A DNA stretch of 64,000 bases, taken from Hyphomicrobiales bacterium. Its GTDB lineage: Bacteria > Pseudomonadota > Alphaproteobacteria > Rhizobiales > Rhizobiaceae. Positions 45,515 through 54,936 of this stretch are shown piece after piece; the stretch's first letter is position 1; every line of letters starts with the position of its first letter. The notes below the pieces were generated by a model. That model was not told the origin of the DNA, did not search any database, and was given only the letters and a program-made list of their open reading frames with translations. Made by a program: the position numbers and the translations under genes. Location: NCBI GenBank assembly GCA_900473745.1, contig UCMW01000006.1, positions 186,001 to 250,000 of the forward strand. Reading direction: 5' to 3'.

Positions 45515-47988
45515 TTTTTGAAATCCGTTTGTTTGGAGATCGGATCGGTGGCGTCAAGCGTCACCTTGTTGATCAACTGGCTGGCATCGAACCATGGAAC
45601 GAAGATCACGCCAGGTGGCATGCGGTTGCGGCCGCGGGTCTCGACGCGTGTCCGCATCTCGCCGCGACGCGAAACGATGGTGATCTCTGCCCCCTGGTTG
45701 ATCCCGCGTTTTCGCGCGTCGTCGGCGTTCATGAAGCAGCGGGCGCCGGGGAAGGCCTTGTAGAGTTCTGGCACCCTCATTGTCATCGAACCGGAATGCC
45801 AGTGCTCCAGCACCCGGCCTGTTACCAGCCAGAAATCGTATTCCTCATCCGGCGATTCGGCCGGCGGTTCATAGGGCACAGCCAGGATGACCGCACGTCC
45901 ATCGGGTTTGCCGTAGAAGCGCACCCCTTCGCCGGGTTTGACATATGGGTCATAACCCTCCCGGTAGCGCCATTTGGTCTCCTTGCCGTCGACGACCGGC
46001 CAACGAAGGCCCCGTTCCTGATGGTAGACGTCGTAAGGTGCCAGGTCATGCCCATGTCCGCGCCCAAACTCCGCATATTCCTCGAAGAGGCCCTTCTGGA
46101 GATAAAAGCCAAATGCTTCGGCTTCGCGATTGGCATAGTCGGCGTCCACCTCTGAGAGTGGGTATCGGTCCACCTTGCCATTGGCGAACAGCACCTCGAA
46201 AAGTGTTTTGCCGCGGTAGTCCGGGTTCTGCGCCAAGATCTCCTCGGTCCAGACTTCATCCGTCGTGAACCGTTTGGAAAACTCCACCAATTGCCATAGG
46301 TCCGAGCGCGCATCTCCTGGCGCATTGACCAGTTGATGCCAGACATGTGTTCGGCGCTCTGCATTGCCATAGGCTCCTTCCTTCTCGACCCACATGGCGG
46401 CCGGAAGAATGAGGTCGGCAGACATGGCGGTGATCGTGGGATAGGCATCGGAGACGACAATGAAGTTGTCCGGGTTCCTGTAACCGAGATAGGTCTCGTT
46501 GCTGGTATTGGGGGCCGCCTGGACGTTGTTGTTGACCTGAACCCAATAGAAGTTCAGCTTGCCGTCCTTCAGCATCCTGTCCTGTTCTACGGCATGGTAT
46601 CCTGGTTTGTCGGGAAGAAGACCTTCCGGGAGCTTCCAGATCTCCTCTGCGTGATGTCGGTGCTCCGGATTGGTCACCACCATGTCTGCCGGCAGGCGAT
46701 GCGCGAATGTGCCGACTTCGCGCGCCGTTCCACAGGCCGATGGTTGGCCTGTCAGTGAGAAGGGGCCGTTGCCCGGTTCAGAGATCTTCCCCGTCAGCAG
46801 ATGCAGATTATAGATCATGTGGTTTGCCCAGACGCCGCGCGTGTGCTGGTTGAAACCCATGGTCCAAAGAGACATGACCTTGGTGTCGGGATTGGCATAG
46901 AGCTCAGCGAGTTGCTCCAGAAAGCCCGGATCGGACCCAGTCAGTTCGGCGACTTTTTCTAAAGTGTAATCTGCGACAAAGGCCTTGAAACTGTCGAAGT
47001 CGATCGGCTCCATCTTGGTCGGGTCGCCTGCGTTCTTCGCCTTCATCTCGAGCGGATCGTCGGCGCGAAGACCATATCCGATATCGTCCACTCCCTTCAT
47101 GAAGGTCGTGTGGGCGCGGACAAAGTCCTCGTTCACTCGACCGGTCGAGATGATGTGGTTTGCGATATAGTTCATGATCGCCAGATCCGTGCTCGGCTTG
47201 AAGATGATCGGAACGTCGGCCAGATCCATGCTGCGGTGGGTGTAGGTCGAGAGCACTGCGACTTTTACATGTTCGTGACCCAGGCGCCGGTCTGCAAGGC
47301 GTGTCCACAGGATCGGGTGCATCTCCGCCATGTTGGAGCCCCAGAGCACGAAGGCATCGGCGTGTTCGAAGTCGTCATAGCAGCCCATGGGTTCATCCAT
47401 GCCGAAGGTGCGCATGAAGGCATATGCGGCGGATGCCATGCAATGGCGGGCATTGGGGTCGAGGTTGTTGGAACGGAAGCCCGCCCGCATCAGCTTGGTC
47501 GCGGCATAGCCTTCGAAAATCGTCCACTGGCCGGAGCCGAACATGCCGATCGCTGTTGGTCCCTTTTCGCGCAGAACCTTCTTGCATCGCTCGGCCATTA
47601 TATCGAACGCTTCGTCCCAGCTTACCGGTTCGAATTCGCCGTCCTTGTCATATTGTCCGCCACGCTTGCGCAGGAGCGGTGTGCTCAGGCGATCCTCGCC
47701 ATACATGATCTTTGAGAGGAAATAGCCCTTTATGCAGTTGAGGCCGCGGTTCACCTCGGCTTGCATGTCGCCGTGTGTGGCGACGACCTGCCCTTCCTTG
47801 ACGCCAACCATGACGCCACAGCCGGTGCCGCAGAACCTACAGGGCGCCTTGGACCATTTTATCTCGAGCGCTTCCACGCCACCGGGAACGGACTGGGCAT
47901 GGGCCGGCAAGCTGATGCCGGCGGTGGCTGCCGCAATCGCGGCAGCATGGGCCTTGAGCAGACTACGCCGCGTCAGGTTTGTGTCCAT
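45484..47988 (-). CDS. napA: NapA, catalytic subunit of periplasmic nitrate reductase
   Basis: An 834-residue molybdoenzyme with a Tat signal ([20 protein letters not shown]). The [4Fe-4S] ligands are Cys50, Cys53, Cys57 and Cys85, and the molybdenum Cys is in [15 protein letters not shown]. It reduces nitrate to nitrite. The start overlaps napD by 26 bases. Length and motifs are fully normal for the family. Confidence 0.98.
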   Translation of the reverse strand: MDTNLTRRSLLKAHAAAIAAATAGISLPAHAQSVPGGVEALEIKWSKAPCRFCGTGCGVMVGVKEGQVVATHGDMQAEVNRGLNCIKGYFLSKIMYGEDRLSTPLLRKRGGQYDKDGEFEPVSWDEAFDIMAERCKKVLREKGPTAIGMFGSGQWTIFEGYAATKLMRAGFRSNNLDPNARHCMASAAYAFMRTFGMDEPMGCYDDFEHADAFVLWGSNMAEMHPILWTRLADRRLGHEHVKVAVLSTYTHRSMDLADVPIIFKPSTDLAIMNYIANHIISTGRVNEDFVRAHTTFMKGVDDIGYGLRADDPLEMKAKNAGDPTKMEPIDFDSFKAFVADYTLEKVAELTGSDPGFLEQLAELYANPDTKVMSLWTMGFNQHTRGVWANHMIYNLHLLTGKISEPGNGPFSLTGQPSACGTAREVGTFAHRLPADMVVTNPEHRHHAEEIWKLPEGLLPDKPGYHAVEQDRMLKDGKLNFYWVQVNNNVQAAPNTSNETYLGYRNPDNFIVVSDAYPTITAMSADLILPAAMWVEKEGAYGNAERRTHVWHQLVNAPGDARSDLWQLVEFSKRFTTDEVWTEEILAQNPDYRGKTLFEVLFANGKVDRYPLSEVDADYANREAEAFGFYLQKGLFEEYAEFGRGHGHDLAPYDVYHQERGLRWPVVDGKETKWRYREGYDPYVKPGEGVRFYGKPDGRAVILAVPYEPPAESPDEEYDFWLVTGRVLEHWHSGSMTMRVPELYKAFPGARCFMNADDARKRGINQGAEITIVSRRGEMRTRVETRGRNRMPPGVIFVPWFDASQLINKVTLDATDPISKQTDFKKCAVKIVPMA

Positions 47989-48256
47989 TGATTAAACCCT
48001 CCTCCAAATTCTCTGCATGCTCAAAAACCATGTTTGCCGCCATGACATCCGGAAGGCCCGAAATGGCAGCGAGTGTCGCGCCCATCTCGCCACTGGATCT
48101 GCCCTCGATCACGATGACGATCTTGCCGCGTTCCGCGGCATGAACTTCGACGTCCGGCATCTCTGCCAATGCTTCGACAAGACGACCAGCGGCGGCCGGA
48201 GAGGTCAGAACGACAGCACTGGAAACATGGAAGCGTTCAGGGTTGCGTGTCGACAT
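47963..48256 (-). CDS. napD: NapD, chaperone for NapA maturation
   Basis: A 97-residue ferredoxin-fold chaperone that binds the NapA Tat signal ([40 protein letters not shown]). The ATG at 48256 is eight bases after AGGAG; a GTG at 48265 is also in frame but lies too near the site. It overlaps the end of napF by 20 bases. Confidence 0.92.
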   Translation of the reverse strand: MSTRNPERFHVSSAVVLTSPAAAGRLVEALAEMPDVEVHAAERGKIVIVIEGRSSGEMGATLAAISGLPDVMAANMVFEHAENLEEGLINGHKPDAA

Positions 48257-48737
48257 GAAAGCCACTCCTCCCCGATAGGGAAATTGCGTTCGTTGGACAG
48301 TGGCTGATGCAGGCTCCGCAGCCGGTGCAGTTATCCTCTACAACTGAAGGATGCCATGGTCCGCCAGCGCGTGGACGAAACCGGATTGCGTCAGTCGGAC
48401 AATGGTCGCGGCATGACTGACAGTCGACGCTGTTGAGCGCCAGGCAATGCGGTTGCACCTGTGCCTTGTGGGGAATGGAGAGTTCGGCGCCGAAGAAGAC
48501 ATCCGCGTGCGGACAGTGTTCGCGACATTGGCCGCAAAAATCGCATCCGCCGGATGAGAAATCCAGTGCCGGTATGCCGGACTGCATCGAGATGATCGAC
48601 TGCGGACAGTGATCAACGCATGCGCTGCATTGATCGCAGGTCTCTTCCACCGGACGTAAGAGGCCCGGTGGCAGGATGCGGAGCTCTTGCCTGATCTGTC
48701 CTCGAAGGAGGGCTCGCCGCGAAAGTGAGGTCACCAT
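48237..48737 (-). CDS. napF: NapF, polyferredoxin accessory protein
   Basis: A 166-residue protein with cluster motifs CDQCSACVDHCP, CDFCGQCREHCP, CQSCRDHCP and CTGCGACISHCP, for up to four [4Fe-4S] clusters. NapF is cytoplasmic and assists NapA cluster loading or maturation. It lies 11 bases downstream of napE. Confidence 0.95.
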   Translation of the reverse strand: MVTSLSRRALLRGQIRQELRILPPGLLRPVEETCDQCSACVDHCPQSIISMQSGIPALDFSSGGCDFCGQCREHCPHADVFFGAELSIPHKAQVQPHCLALNSVDCQSCRDHCPTDAIRFRPRAGGPWHPSVVEDNCTGCGACISHCPTNAISLSGRSGFHVDTQP

Positions 48738-48748
48738 GGCCTCCTCGC

Positions 48749-48943
48749 TTAAGCTGGAGGACCAGGTGGACCGGCGATGATCTGGTACATCCAGACCATG
48801 AAACCGAAGCCTCCAACGGCCGCTACCGCAAGGATCGGCCAGATGCCAAAGGCGAGGATAAAAAATGTCACAAGCTCTGATCGGCGCCGTATACGACGGT
48901 CCGCGGCAGGTAGCGGGGTCGAATTCTCGATGCTGTGATGCAC
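48749..48943 (-). CDS. napE: NapE, small membrane protein
   Basis: A 64-residue protein with one membrane segment and the NapE pattern RRRSELVTFFILAFGIWPIL then VGGFGFMVWMYQ. I start it at GTG 48943 with GGAGGAG five bases upstream; the frame is open to 48970. It opens the nap operon. No TTG-N8-CAA site was seen just upstream, so nap may be controlled differently from nir and nor. Confidence 0.9.
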   Translation of the reverse strand: MHHSIENSTPLPAADRRIRRRSELVTFFILAFGIWPILAVAAVGGFGFMVWMYQIIAGPPGPPA

Positions 48944-49133
48944 GGGGTCTCCTCCTACTCCTCGCCGCAAGTGTGCGGAGTGTTCACTCTTCTGTCAAGG
49001 AAAGTGAAGATTCGTGATGTCGCAATGGTTGTGTCGGGGGCCTGTCGCTTCGGCGCGGGTGTCGGCAGCCATGCGATCAAAGTATCGGGAAACCCAGCTC
49101 TATGTTGACATTTTCCCAAGCCGCGCAGGTGGA

Positions 49134-49769
49134 CTAGTTGCTGAGTATGCGAAGCTTTTCAGGCTTGATGATTTCTATGCTGCGCGCATTGTGAAGCTTG
49201 ACGATGCCCATGTCGCGCAGTTTCGAAATCGTGCGCGAGACTGTTTCGATGGTGAGGCCGAGATAATCGCCTATGTCGATACGGCTCATGGGCAGGTCGA
49301 TTAATTCAGTGCCACCTTGGCGATCAGCCAGATCGACCAGAAAAACGGCTATCTTTTCCAGTGAACTTTGGCGGCCGACGACAAGCAGGTGCTCCTGAGC
49401 TCGAACCATCGCCTTCAATGCGACGCCAACCAGGCGGTCGTTGAGCTGGCCGCCGGCTGCGCGTTCGACGGTGGTCAGGCCTGTGTTCACCATGGCCTCG
49501 GCATAGAAGCTGTGGGTCTCATTGATCTCGAAGCCAAAGGTGTCGCCGACAAGATGAAAGGCGACGATCTGCCTGCGGCCGTCGGCGAGGAGGCGATAGA
49601 TCCGCACAGCCCCGTATTCGATCTGGTAAAGTGATCGCGAGCGCTGGCCCTGGGCATAGATCACGCAGTCCGGCGCGTGAAAGGTCACCGGCCTGATATG
49701 CGTCTGGCTGCGTGCACGCGGCGGGGGCGAGAGATGCGAATTCTGTGCGATGGAAGCTGCGGTTTGCAT
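49134..49769 (-). CDS. fixK: FixK, Crp/Fnr family regulator
   Basis: A 211-residue Crp/Fnr protein. It lacks the N-terminal cysteine cluster of FNR and FnrN (a single Cys in FHAPDCVIYAQG), as FixK does, and 211 residues is the usual FixK length. The recognition helix IETVSRTISKL has the FNR-type E-x2-S-R residues that read TTGA. FixJ normally drives its transcription; it sits downstream of fixLJ and a receiver gene. I start at ATG 49769, eight bases past AGGGG; ATG 49775 is too close to that site. Confidence 0.88.
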   Translation of the reverse strand: MQTAASIAQNSHLSPPPRARSQTHIRPVTFHAPDCVIYAQGQRSRSLYQIEYGAVRIYRLLADGRRQIVAFHLVGDTFGFEINETHSFYAEAMVNTGLTTVERAAGGQLNDRLVGVALKAMVRAQEHLLVVGRQSSLEKIAVFLVDLADRQGGTELIDLPMSRIDIGDYLGLTIETVSRTISKLRDMGIVKLHNARSIEIIKPEKLRILSN

Positions 49770-49836
49770 CGGCATGTCCCCTTTGGTTGAAGGGATCATG
49801 TTGAATTGGGAGCTTGGCCGCCATTGAGTTCTTCCA

Positions 49837-49851
49837 CTACGGATTTCTACG
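49837..49851 (-). promoter_or_regulatory. candidate FixJ-type direct repeat CGTAG-AAATC-CGTAG
   Basis: On the minus strand CGTAG is repeated 10 bases apart, centred about 75 bases upstream of the fixK start, at the end of the receiver gene. FixJ sites in rhizobia sit at this sort of distance from fixK. The match is by eye only. Confidence 0.35.
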
Positions 49852-50235
49852 TAGGGCTGATACCGCGTTAGCAATATCAGGCCCGTTAAGCGGTTTGGAC
49901 AGTACGCAAACGTCTTGCCTGTTTCCCCGGCCGTAATCTCTGTCGTCCTCCGCCAGAACAACGAGCTTTATGCCCCGGCTGGCAAGACTGAGGCCGTCCG
50001 TCAGATCGGCAGGCGGCAGACAGGTGTCGAGGATGACGCATTCCGCTCGGCTGATCGCCTCGCTCGCCATGGCCCAGTCGTTGAACTGTTCTACCGCCTG
50101 TCCATGCGTTTTGAGCGCAAAGCTGATCGACCGCAGCAAGGCTGGGTCTTTGACAACAGCAACAATGGCAGACAGCGTGGACAATGGGATTCCAGAAGCT
50201 CGGTCGTGGTCTTTCACCAAGCTTTCAGATCGCAT
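49837..50235 (-). CDS. single-domain response-regulator-like protein
   Basis: A 132-residue receiver-fold protein: SAIVAVVKDPALLRSISFAL at the start, the candidate phospho-acceptor Asp in ECVILDTCLPPADL, and the conserved Lys in VCVLSKPLNGPDI. The acidic pair near the N-terminus is replaced (VVKD), so phosphorylation may be weak. No output domain. Placed 61 bases downstream of fixJ and upstream of fixK, it may be a phosphate sink or inhibitor in the FixLJ relay. Confidence 0.7.
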   Translation of the reverse strand: MRSESLVKDHDRASGIPLSTLSAIVAVVKDPALLRSISFALKTHGQAVEQFNDWAMASEAISRAECVILDTCLPPADLTDGLSLASRGIKLVVLAEDDRDYGRGNRQDVCVLSKPLNGPDIANAVSALRRNP

Positions 50236-50296
50236 CCTGGCCGACGCCTCACCTTGTCATGGATCAAGCGTATTGTCGGATTGCGCGGGGATTGGG

Positions 50297-50908
50297 CTAG
50301 ATGTTGACTGTCAGCGACATGCGCACCAGTTCGGGAAGGCTGCGTGCTCTCATCTTCGTCATGACATTGGCGCGATGGACTTCGACCGTTCGCGGGCTGA
50401 TATCAAGATTGAACGCGATAGCCTTGTTCGGCTGGCCGGCTACAACGGCCGACAGGATTTGCCGCTCCCGTTCACTCAGGCTGCCGATGCGCGAGCGGAT
50501 GTCATCCACGCTCAGCGTACCCGCGGATGAATCTGCCAGTTTCTCGGCCGCCCGCCGCACCGCCTCGATGATGACCGACTCTTCAAACGGCTTCTCGATG
50601 AAATCTACAGCACCGGCTTTCATCGCTTCAACGGCCATGGGAATGTCGCCATGCCCTGTCACGATTATGGACGGAATGGGGGGCGAAATGCTTGAGATCT
50701 TGCGCACCAGATCAAGCCCGCTCATATCAGGCATTCGCATGTCCGTGATCAAGATCGCATTACGAAGGCTTGAGGCAATTTCTGAAAAGGTTGTTGCGGA
50801 TGTATGAAGGCGCACGGCGAAACCGTTCACTGTGAGCATGAACCCCAGCGATTTGCGAAGTGCCTCTTCGTCGTCAACGATATGGACTGTGAAGTCATCA
50901 GGCTGCAT
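50297..50908 (-). CDS. fixJ: FixJ, response regulator with LuxR-type DNA-binding domain
   Basis: A 203-residue regulator. Receiver domain residues 1-120 with the Asp pair VDDEE, phospho-Asp56 in [13 protein letters not shown], and Lys in [10 protein letters not shown]-terminal LuxR helix-turn-helix with [20 protein letters not shown] and [13 protein letters not shown]. It activates fixK under low oxygen. The start overlaps the end of fixL by 11 bases. Confidence 0.94.
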   Translation of the reverse strand: MQPDDFTVHIVDDEEALRKSLGFMLTVNGFAVRLHTSATTFSEIASSLRNAILITDMRMPDMSGLDLVRKISSISPPIPSIIVTGHGDIPMAVEAMKAGAVDFIEKPFEESVIIEAVRRAAEKLADSSAGTLSVDDIRSRIGSLSERERQILSAVVAGQPNKAIAFNLDISPRTVEVHRANVMTKMRARSLPELVRMSLTVNI

Positions 50909-52379
50909 TTTGGTCCTCGTCGTGCTGGATCAAGGTAAAACTGAAGGAGGCGCCGCCAAGCTCGCTCTTGGAGACGGTCATTTCTCCGCCATGGGCTTCT
51001 ACGATGCGCCTGGAAATCGACAACCCGATCCCCATCCCTCCTGCCTTTGTCGTCGTGAACGGCTTGAAGATATCCTGGGCGACTTCCGGAGAAATCCCGG
51101 GACCGGAATCCTCGACCGTCACCGTCAAAAGTCCCATCTTGTCGGAACAGACACTGACGCGGATTTCCTTTTTCTCGGTTTGCTTCATCGCCTCGATCGC
51201 ATTCCGCATCAGGTTGGTGAGGACCTGCTGAATCTGAATCCGGTCGACGAAGACCTGGTCGTTGTCCGCGGTGAAATCGAACACTGTGCGCACGCCCTTT
51301 TCCCGTGAGCCGACGAGAGCGAGCGCTCCGGCCTCTTCGATGAGTTGACGCAGGCTCTCCGTCCGTTTTTCCGTCTCGCCTTTGGTTACGAACTCGCGCA
51401 GGTGTCGAATGATCTGTCCGGCGCGAATGCTTTGCTCCCCCGCTTCCAGCAAGGCGTCGCGGACCTGGATGTCGCGATCGCTGACTGCATTCTCAAGCAA
51501 ACGCGCGCAGCCGTGGACATAGTTGGCAATCGCCGACAATGGCTGGTTCAACTCGTGCGCCAGCGTCGACGCCATCTCTCCCATCTCGTTCAATCGGCCG
51601 AGTCTTGCGAGCTCGGTCTGGATCTCCTGCAGGCGGGCGGCGGATTCCTCTCGTTCCGTAAGGTCGCGGACGAACCCGGTGAAGAACCGCTTTCCTCCGC
51701 GTTTGATCTCGCCGACCGCGAGCTTCATGGGAAAAGTCGAGCCGTCCTTCCGCTGTCCGACCACGACGCGATCGACGCCGATGATCCTCTTTTCGCCTGT
51801 TTCCATATAGCGGCGCATGTATCCGTCGTGTTCGACCTTGTAAGGCTGAGGCATGAGCAGCTTAAGGTTCTGCCCGATGGCTTCGGCCTCCGAATAGCCA
51901 AACTGGCGGACGGCTGCGGAGTTAAACGAGATGATGATTCCGTTTTCGTCACTGACGATGGTGGCATCGAGAACCGTGTCGAGGATAGACCCCATCCGGG
52001 CCTCGCGATCATCCAGCGCTTCCCTGAGCTCTGCCAGGGTCTCCCGATCCTGGTCTCTTCGTTTGGCAAACCAGACGATCAACGTCGCCAGGACGGCTAA
52101 TGCGACTGCTTGGGCAATGCCGATTTCTGAGCCGGATGAATGCACATTGAGAAGCCAAAGGGCGAGGCCGAAGACAGCCGCGAGCAAAGCCGGACCCGCG
52201 CCCCCGATCATAGCTGTGGCGATGACCGGGATCGGCGCGAGCAGGGAGAGCGTTTGCGAAGCGGCGGCGCCCACGACGAAAAGCGGCACGCCGACGATCG
52301 CGACCGTTCCGAGAACAGCTACGACATAACCCCAGGAATTGGGGAGAAATCGTTTTTCATTTCGTTGCACGTCGTCCAT
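50898..52379 (-). CDS. fixL: FixL, oxygen-sensing haem PAS histidine kinase
   Basis: A 493-residue kinase. Three or four N-terminal membrane segments (residues 15-105), a haem-binding PAS domain with the proximal His184 in [13 protein letters not shown] and the distal-side [20 protein letters not shown] block typical of FixL, then a HisKA helix with His275 in [13 protein letters not shown], and an ATPase domain ([32 protein letters not shown]). O2 on the haem blocks the kinase. The ATG at 52379 has AGGGG upstream; the frame opens at 52505 inside a FixK-type site. Confidence 0.94.
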   Translation of the reverse strand: MDDVQRNEKRFLPNSWGYVVAVLGTVAIVGVPLFVVGAAASQTLSLLAPIPVIATAMIGGAGPALLAAVFGLALWLLNVHSSGSEIGIAQAVALAVLATLIVWFAKRRDQDRETLAELREALDDREARMGSILDTVLDATIVSDENGIIISFNSAAVRQFGYSEAEAIGQNLKLLMPQPYKVEHDGYMRRYMETGEKRIIGVDRVVVGQRKDGSTFPMKLAVGEIKRGGKRFFTGFVRDLTEREESAARLQEIQTELARLGRLNEMGEMASTLAHELNQPLSAIANYVHGCARLLENAVSDRDIQVRDALLEAGEQSIRAGQIIRHLREFVTKGETEKRTESLRQLIEEAGALALVGSREKGVRTVFDFTADNDQVFVDRIQIQQVLTNLMRNAIEAMKQTEKKEIRVSVCSDKMGLLTVTVEDSGPGISPEVAQDIFKPFTTTKAGGMGIGLSISRRIVEAHGGEMTVSKSELGGASFSFTLIQHDEDQNAA

Positions 52380-52491
52380 TTCGCCCCTGATTTCGCACCC
52401 AATCAGCCAAAACAATGCAGAGGGCGCAATGATCTGCGCTAATTCCGCTCGATTCGACATACCTACATGGGAAGCTAGCCCTTGTGTCCAA

Positions 52492-52505
52492 TTGATAGAA
52501 GTCAA
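52492..52505. promoter_or_regulatory. FixK/FNR site TTGATAGAAGTCAA upstream of fixL
   Basis: TTGAT-N4-GTCAA, a strong match to the rhizobial FixK box, 113 bases upstream of the fixL ATG. This suggests FixK or NnrR feedback on fixL itself. Confidence 0.7.
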
Positions 52506-52510
52506 AAAGC

Positions 52511-52735
52511 TCAGAGGTCGAGTTCGTCTCCACAGATGGTCTGTTTCTTCGGCATCAGATCGCCCGCGCTGTGATACTGGCTAGGGGGCAACCGGCCTTG
52601 CTTGACTTCCGTGTCCGAGCCGGCCATCTTTCGATCATGTTGATCGAACGCTTCCATAACATCCGCACACGGATGTGCCTCATCGCAGGCATCTGACCCC
52701 CGGCCCAATCGCGTCGCGATACGGTCGTGGGGCAT
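52511..52735 (-). CDS. possible small protein upstream of fixL
   Basis: A 74-residue frame ending [20 protein letters not shown] plus a short tail, stopping just before the FixK site. The C-terminal half looks protein-like; the N-terminal part and ribosome site are weak, and an inner ATG ([11 protein letters not shown]) may be the real start. No family recognised. Confidence 0.3.
   Translation of the reverse strand: MPHDRIATRLGRGSDACDEAHPCADVMEAFDQHDRKMAGSDTEVKQGRLPPSQYHSAGDLMPKKQTICGDELDL
52631..52649. repeat. palindrome ttcgatca-tgt-tgatcgaa
   Basis: Perfect 8-bp inverted repeat with a 3-base spacer in the fixL upstream region, overlapping the weak small frame. It may be an operator for an unknown regulator. 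Confidence 0.45.
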
Positions 52736-52850
52736 GGGTAGCGTCCCCGCGAGGGGGCAACGGGCTACGAAGCGACATTCAATCCCAGTTCTTAGTTTCA
52801 GAGCGGTGCGCCGGATGCGCGACCGCGCGTCTTATACAGGAGGCCTCACG

Positions 52851-53270
52851 ATGGCTCTCGAAAAGAAACGGCAGCGCAAGCCGGCAATCATCCTCACCCG
52901 GACCGATCATGAAAGGCTCTACCGCCTCGCGGAGGCCCATGCCGGACGGAACCCCGATGTTTCCGAAGAGCTTCTCATCGAGCTCGACCGTGCGCGTATC
53001 GTTCAGGACACCAAGATCGGCGCCAATGTCGCACGTATGGGATCCAGGATCCGCTTCACCAGCGATCTCGGGGAAGACCGCAGCGTCACGCTGGTCTTCC
53101 CGGCTGAAGCGGATATTGCGGCGAACAAGATCTCCATCCTGACACCGATCGGTGCGGCCCTGATCGGTCTTTCTACTGGTCAGTCCATCGATTGGGTGGC
53201 ACGGGACGGCCGTTCGCACCGCCTCCATGTCGAAGAGGTGGCATCTCCTGAAATGGTCGATCCGGCATGA
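52851..53270 (+). CDS. rnk: Rnk-like nucleoside diphosphate kinase regulator
   Basis: A 139-residue protein with a C-terminal GreA/GreB-like domain: IGANVARMGSRIRFTSDLGE, VTLVFPAEADIAANKISILT, PIGAALIGLSTGQSIDW. The N-terminal helices precede it, as in Rnk. Such proteins bind RNA polymerase near the secondary channel. AGGAGG is present upstream of the ATG. A second, more divergent relative follows at 53411. Confidence 0.85.
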   Translation: MALEKKRQRKPAIILTRTDHERLYRLAEAHAGRNPDVSEELLIELDRARIVQDTKIGANVARMGSRIRFTSDLGEDRSVTLVFPAEADIAANKISILTPIGAALIGLSTGQSIDWVARDGRSHRLHVEEVASPEMVDPA

Positions 53271-53410
53271 TGTTGCCAGTAGTTTCCCGCCTCGCGACCC
53301 GGGGAGGTTGTCTCATCGCAGGATAGGCTCCCCTGCGCGATCTTCGCGCAGGGGTATCTCCCGCTCATGTCGATGGACGCGCTGGCGACGGCGCGATGGA
53401 GAACTGCGAA

Positions 53411-53950
53411 ATGTCGAACGACACTTACATTCTGACTACAAAGGATTTCACCATACTCGAAGCCTTGTGCGACAACTGGCAGGGCCGCAATGATCGGCTC
53501 GTCGCGCTTTGCAGGCGCAAGATCCAAAAGGCCATCGTCGTGTTCCGCGACGATCTTCCGGGGGATGTCGCCAGCATCAACAGCCGTGTGCGCTTTCGCG
53601 CCCATGCCGGCGAGAGCGATATCCGCGTGATCTCGACCGGCCAGGCAACTGGCCCGGTCGGCCTGTTCCTGCCTATCACGACACTGCGTGGCCTCGCTCT
53701 GCTCGGACTTCGCGCAAGCCAGAAGATCGAGTTTGAAAATTCGAATGGTCTCGCAGAGACCATGTTGCTGGAAGCAGTGGAATACCAGCCCGAGGCATCG
53801 CGGCGGGAACGGCAGATGATGGGTCAGGAGGCGGTCACGAGCCTGCAGAGACCGCACTTGCGTCTCGTGTCGGGCGGCATGGATGGACGTCACGGTCAGC
53901 TTGTCGGTGCTTGGGACGGTCCCGACGATCCGGGTCCTTCGGCGGCTTGA
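53411..53950 (+). CDS. Rnk/GreA-C-like protein (divergent)
   Basis: A 179-residue protein with the same layout as its neighbour: N-terminal helices (DTYILTTKDFTILEALCDNW) and a GreA/GreB-C-like domain (DDLPGDVASINSRVRFRAHA; ATGPVGLFLPITTLRGLALL), then an extra C-terminal tail of about 45 residues. In the usual LTPIGAALLGL motif it reads LPITTLRGLALLGL, so it is a divergent copy. ATG 53411 has GGAG upstream; ATG 53396 is the alternative. Confidence 0.72.
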   Translation: MSNDTYILTTKDFTILEALCDNWQGRNDRLVALCRRKIQKAIVVFRDDLPGDVASINSRVRFRAHAGESDIRVISTGQATGPVGLFLPITTLRGLALLGLRASQKIEFENSNGLAETMLLEAVEYQPEASRRERQMMGQEAVTSLQRPHLRLVSGGMDGRHGQLVGAWDGPDDPGPSAA

Positions 53951-54018
53951 CTCCTATTCCATCACTCTGTCGGAGGCTTGCTCTTCCCGAGCACGCGTCC
54001 GACCTGAAAGAACCGAAC

Positions 54019-54936
54019 ATGCAGAAAATCACACAGGTTCAACATGCCGATTTCATCGAGGGGCTCCTCTGGATGGCCCTCGGCATGATCTCATTCGTTG
54101 GGATGTCCGTCGGATCGCGAGAGCTTGCCAGCACCCTGTCGATCGAACAGGTGCTTTTCTTTCGCGCGCTCATCGGCCTTTGTGTCATCGTCGCCTTCGG
54201 CCGGTTGGTGCTGCCGGAACTGCGTCATGTGAAGCTCTTCAAACTGCATCTTGCGCGCAACCTCGTGCATTTCATGGCCCAGTATCTCTGGACGATCGGC
54301 GTCGTCATGCTGCCTCTCGCTTCCGTGTTCGCCTTGGAATTTACCATGCCGATCTGGGTTGCCCTGTTTGCATTCTTGTTTCTGCGCGAGAAGATGACGA
54401 GGCCAAGGATCTTTGCAACGATCAGCGGCTTCATCGGCGTGCTTGTGATCATCCGCCCCGGTATCGCGATGGTCGACCCAGCTGCGGGACTCGTCCTGAT
54501 CGCCGCCGCCGGTTACGGGCTCTCCCTGATTTTCGTCAAAAGGCTGACGCGCGACGTCTCACCAGCTGCGATCGTGGTCTGTATGATCGTCATCCAGCTG
54601 CCTCTCGGCCTTGTGGCTTCGCTGACCGACTGGCGGCCGGTGCATGTCGCGGATATCCCCTGGATGGTGGTTGCCGGCCTCGGAGCTCTCTGCGCCCATT
54701 ACTGCCAGGCGCAAGCGCTGAAGCGCCTCGATGCGTCCGTTGCCATGCCGATTGATTTTCTGCGCGTGCCGATGGCCGCCGTCGTCGGCTCCTATGCCTA
54801 TGGCGAGGCGATCGACCTCTGGGTTTTCCTTGGCGGTGCCATCATCGTGCTGGCCAACTATCGAACCGTCATGACGGAACGACGCGCCGGATCAGGATCG
54901 CTTTCCGCCGGCCCGACTCCTCGAGGATCAGCCTGA
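54019..54936 (+). CDS. EamA/DMT family transporter
   Basis: A 305-residue protein with ten hydrophobic segments and two EamA repeats (FFRALIGLCVIVAFGRLVLP; LEFTMPIWVALFAFLFLREK; VAMPIDFLRVPMAAVVGSYA). These transporters export metabolites or amino acids; the substrate here is unknown. The ATG at 54019 follows GAAAGAACC, and the frame opens earlier at 53911 within the preceding gene. Confidence 0.88.
   Translation: MQKITQVQHADFIEGLLWMALGMISFVGMSVGSRELASTLSIEQVLFFRALIGLCVIVAFGRLVLPELRHVKLFKLHLARNLVHFMAQYLWTIGVVMLPLASVFALEFTMPIWVALFAFLFLREKMTRPRIFATISGFIGVLVIIRPGIAMVDPAAGLVLIAAAGYGLSLIFVKRLTRDVSPAAIVVCMIVIQLPLGLVASLTDWRPVHVADIPWMVVAGLGALCAHYCQAQALKRLDASVAMPIDFLRVPMAAVVGSYAYGEAIDLWVFLGGAIIVLANYRTVMTERRAGSGSLSAGPTPRGSA

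Larger units (their letters stand above)
52380..52850. promoter_or_regulatory. control region between fixL and the first rnk-like gene
   Basis: About 470 bases with divergent promoters. It holds a FixK site at 52492-52505, a palindrome at 52631-52649 and one possible small gene at 52511-52735. Confidence 0.5.

Noticed and set aside
48944..49133. Search for an FNR/NnrR site in front of napE
   Set aside because: The nearest candidate near 49105 has nine bases between TTG and CAA instead of eight, so no site is called.
51345..52100. 251-codon + frame inside fixL
   Set aside because: Shadow of fixL caused by GC-rich codon use; no ribosome site and no family.
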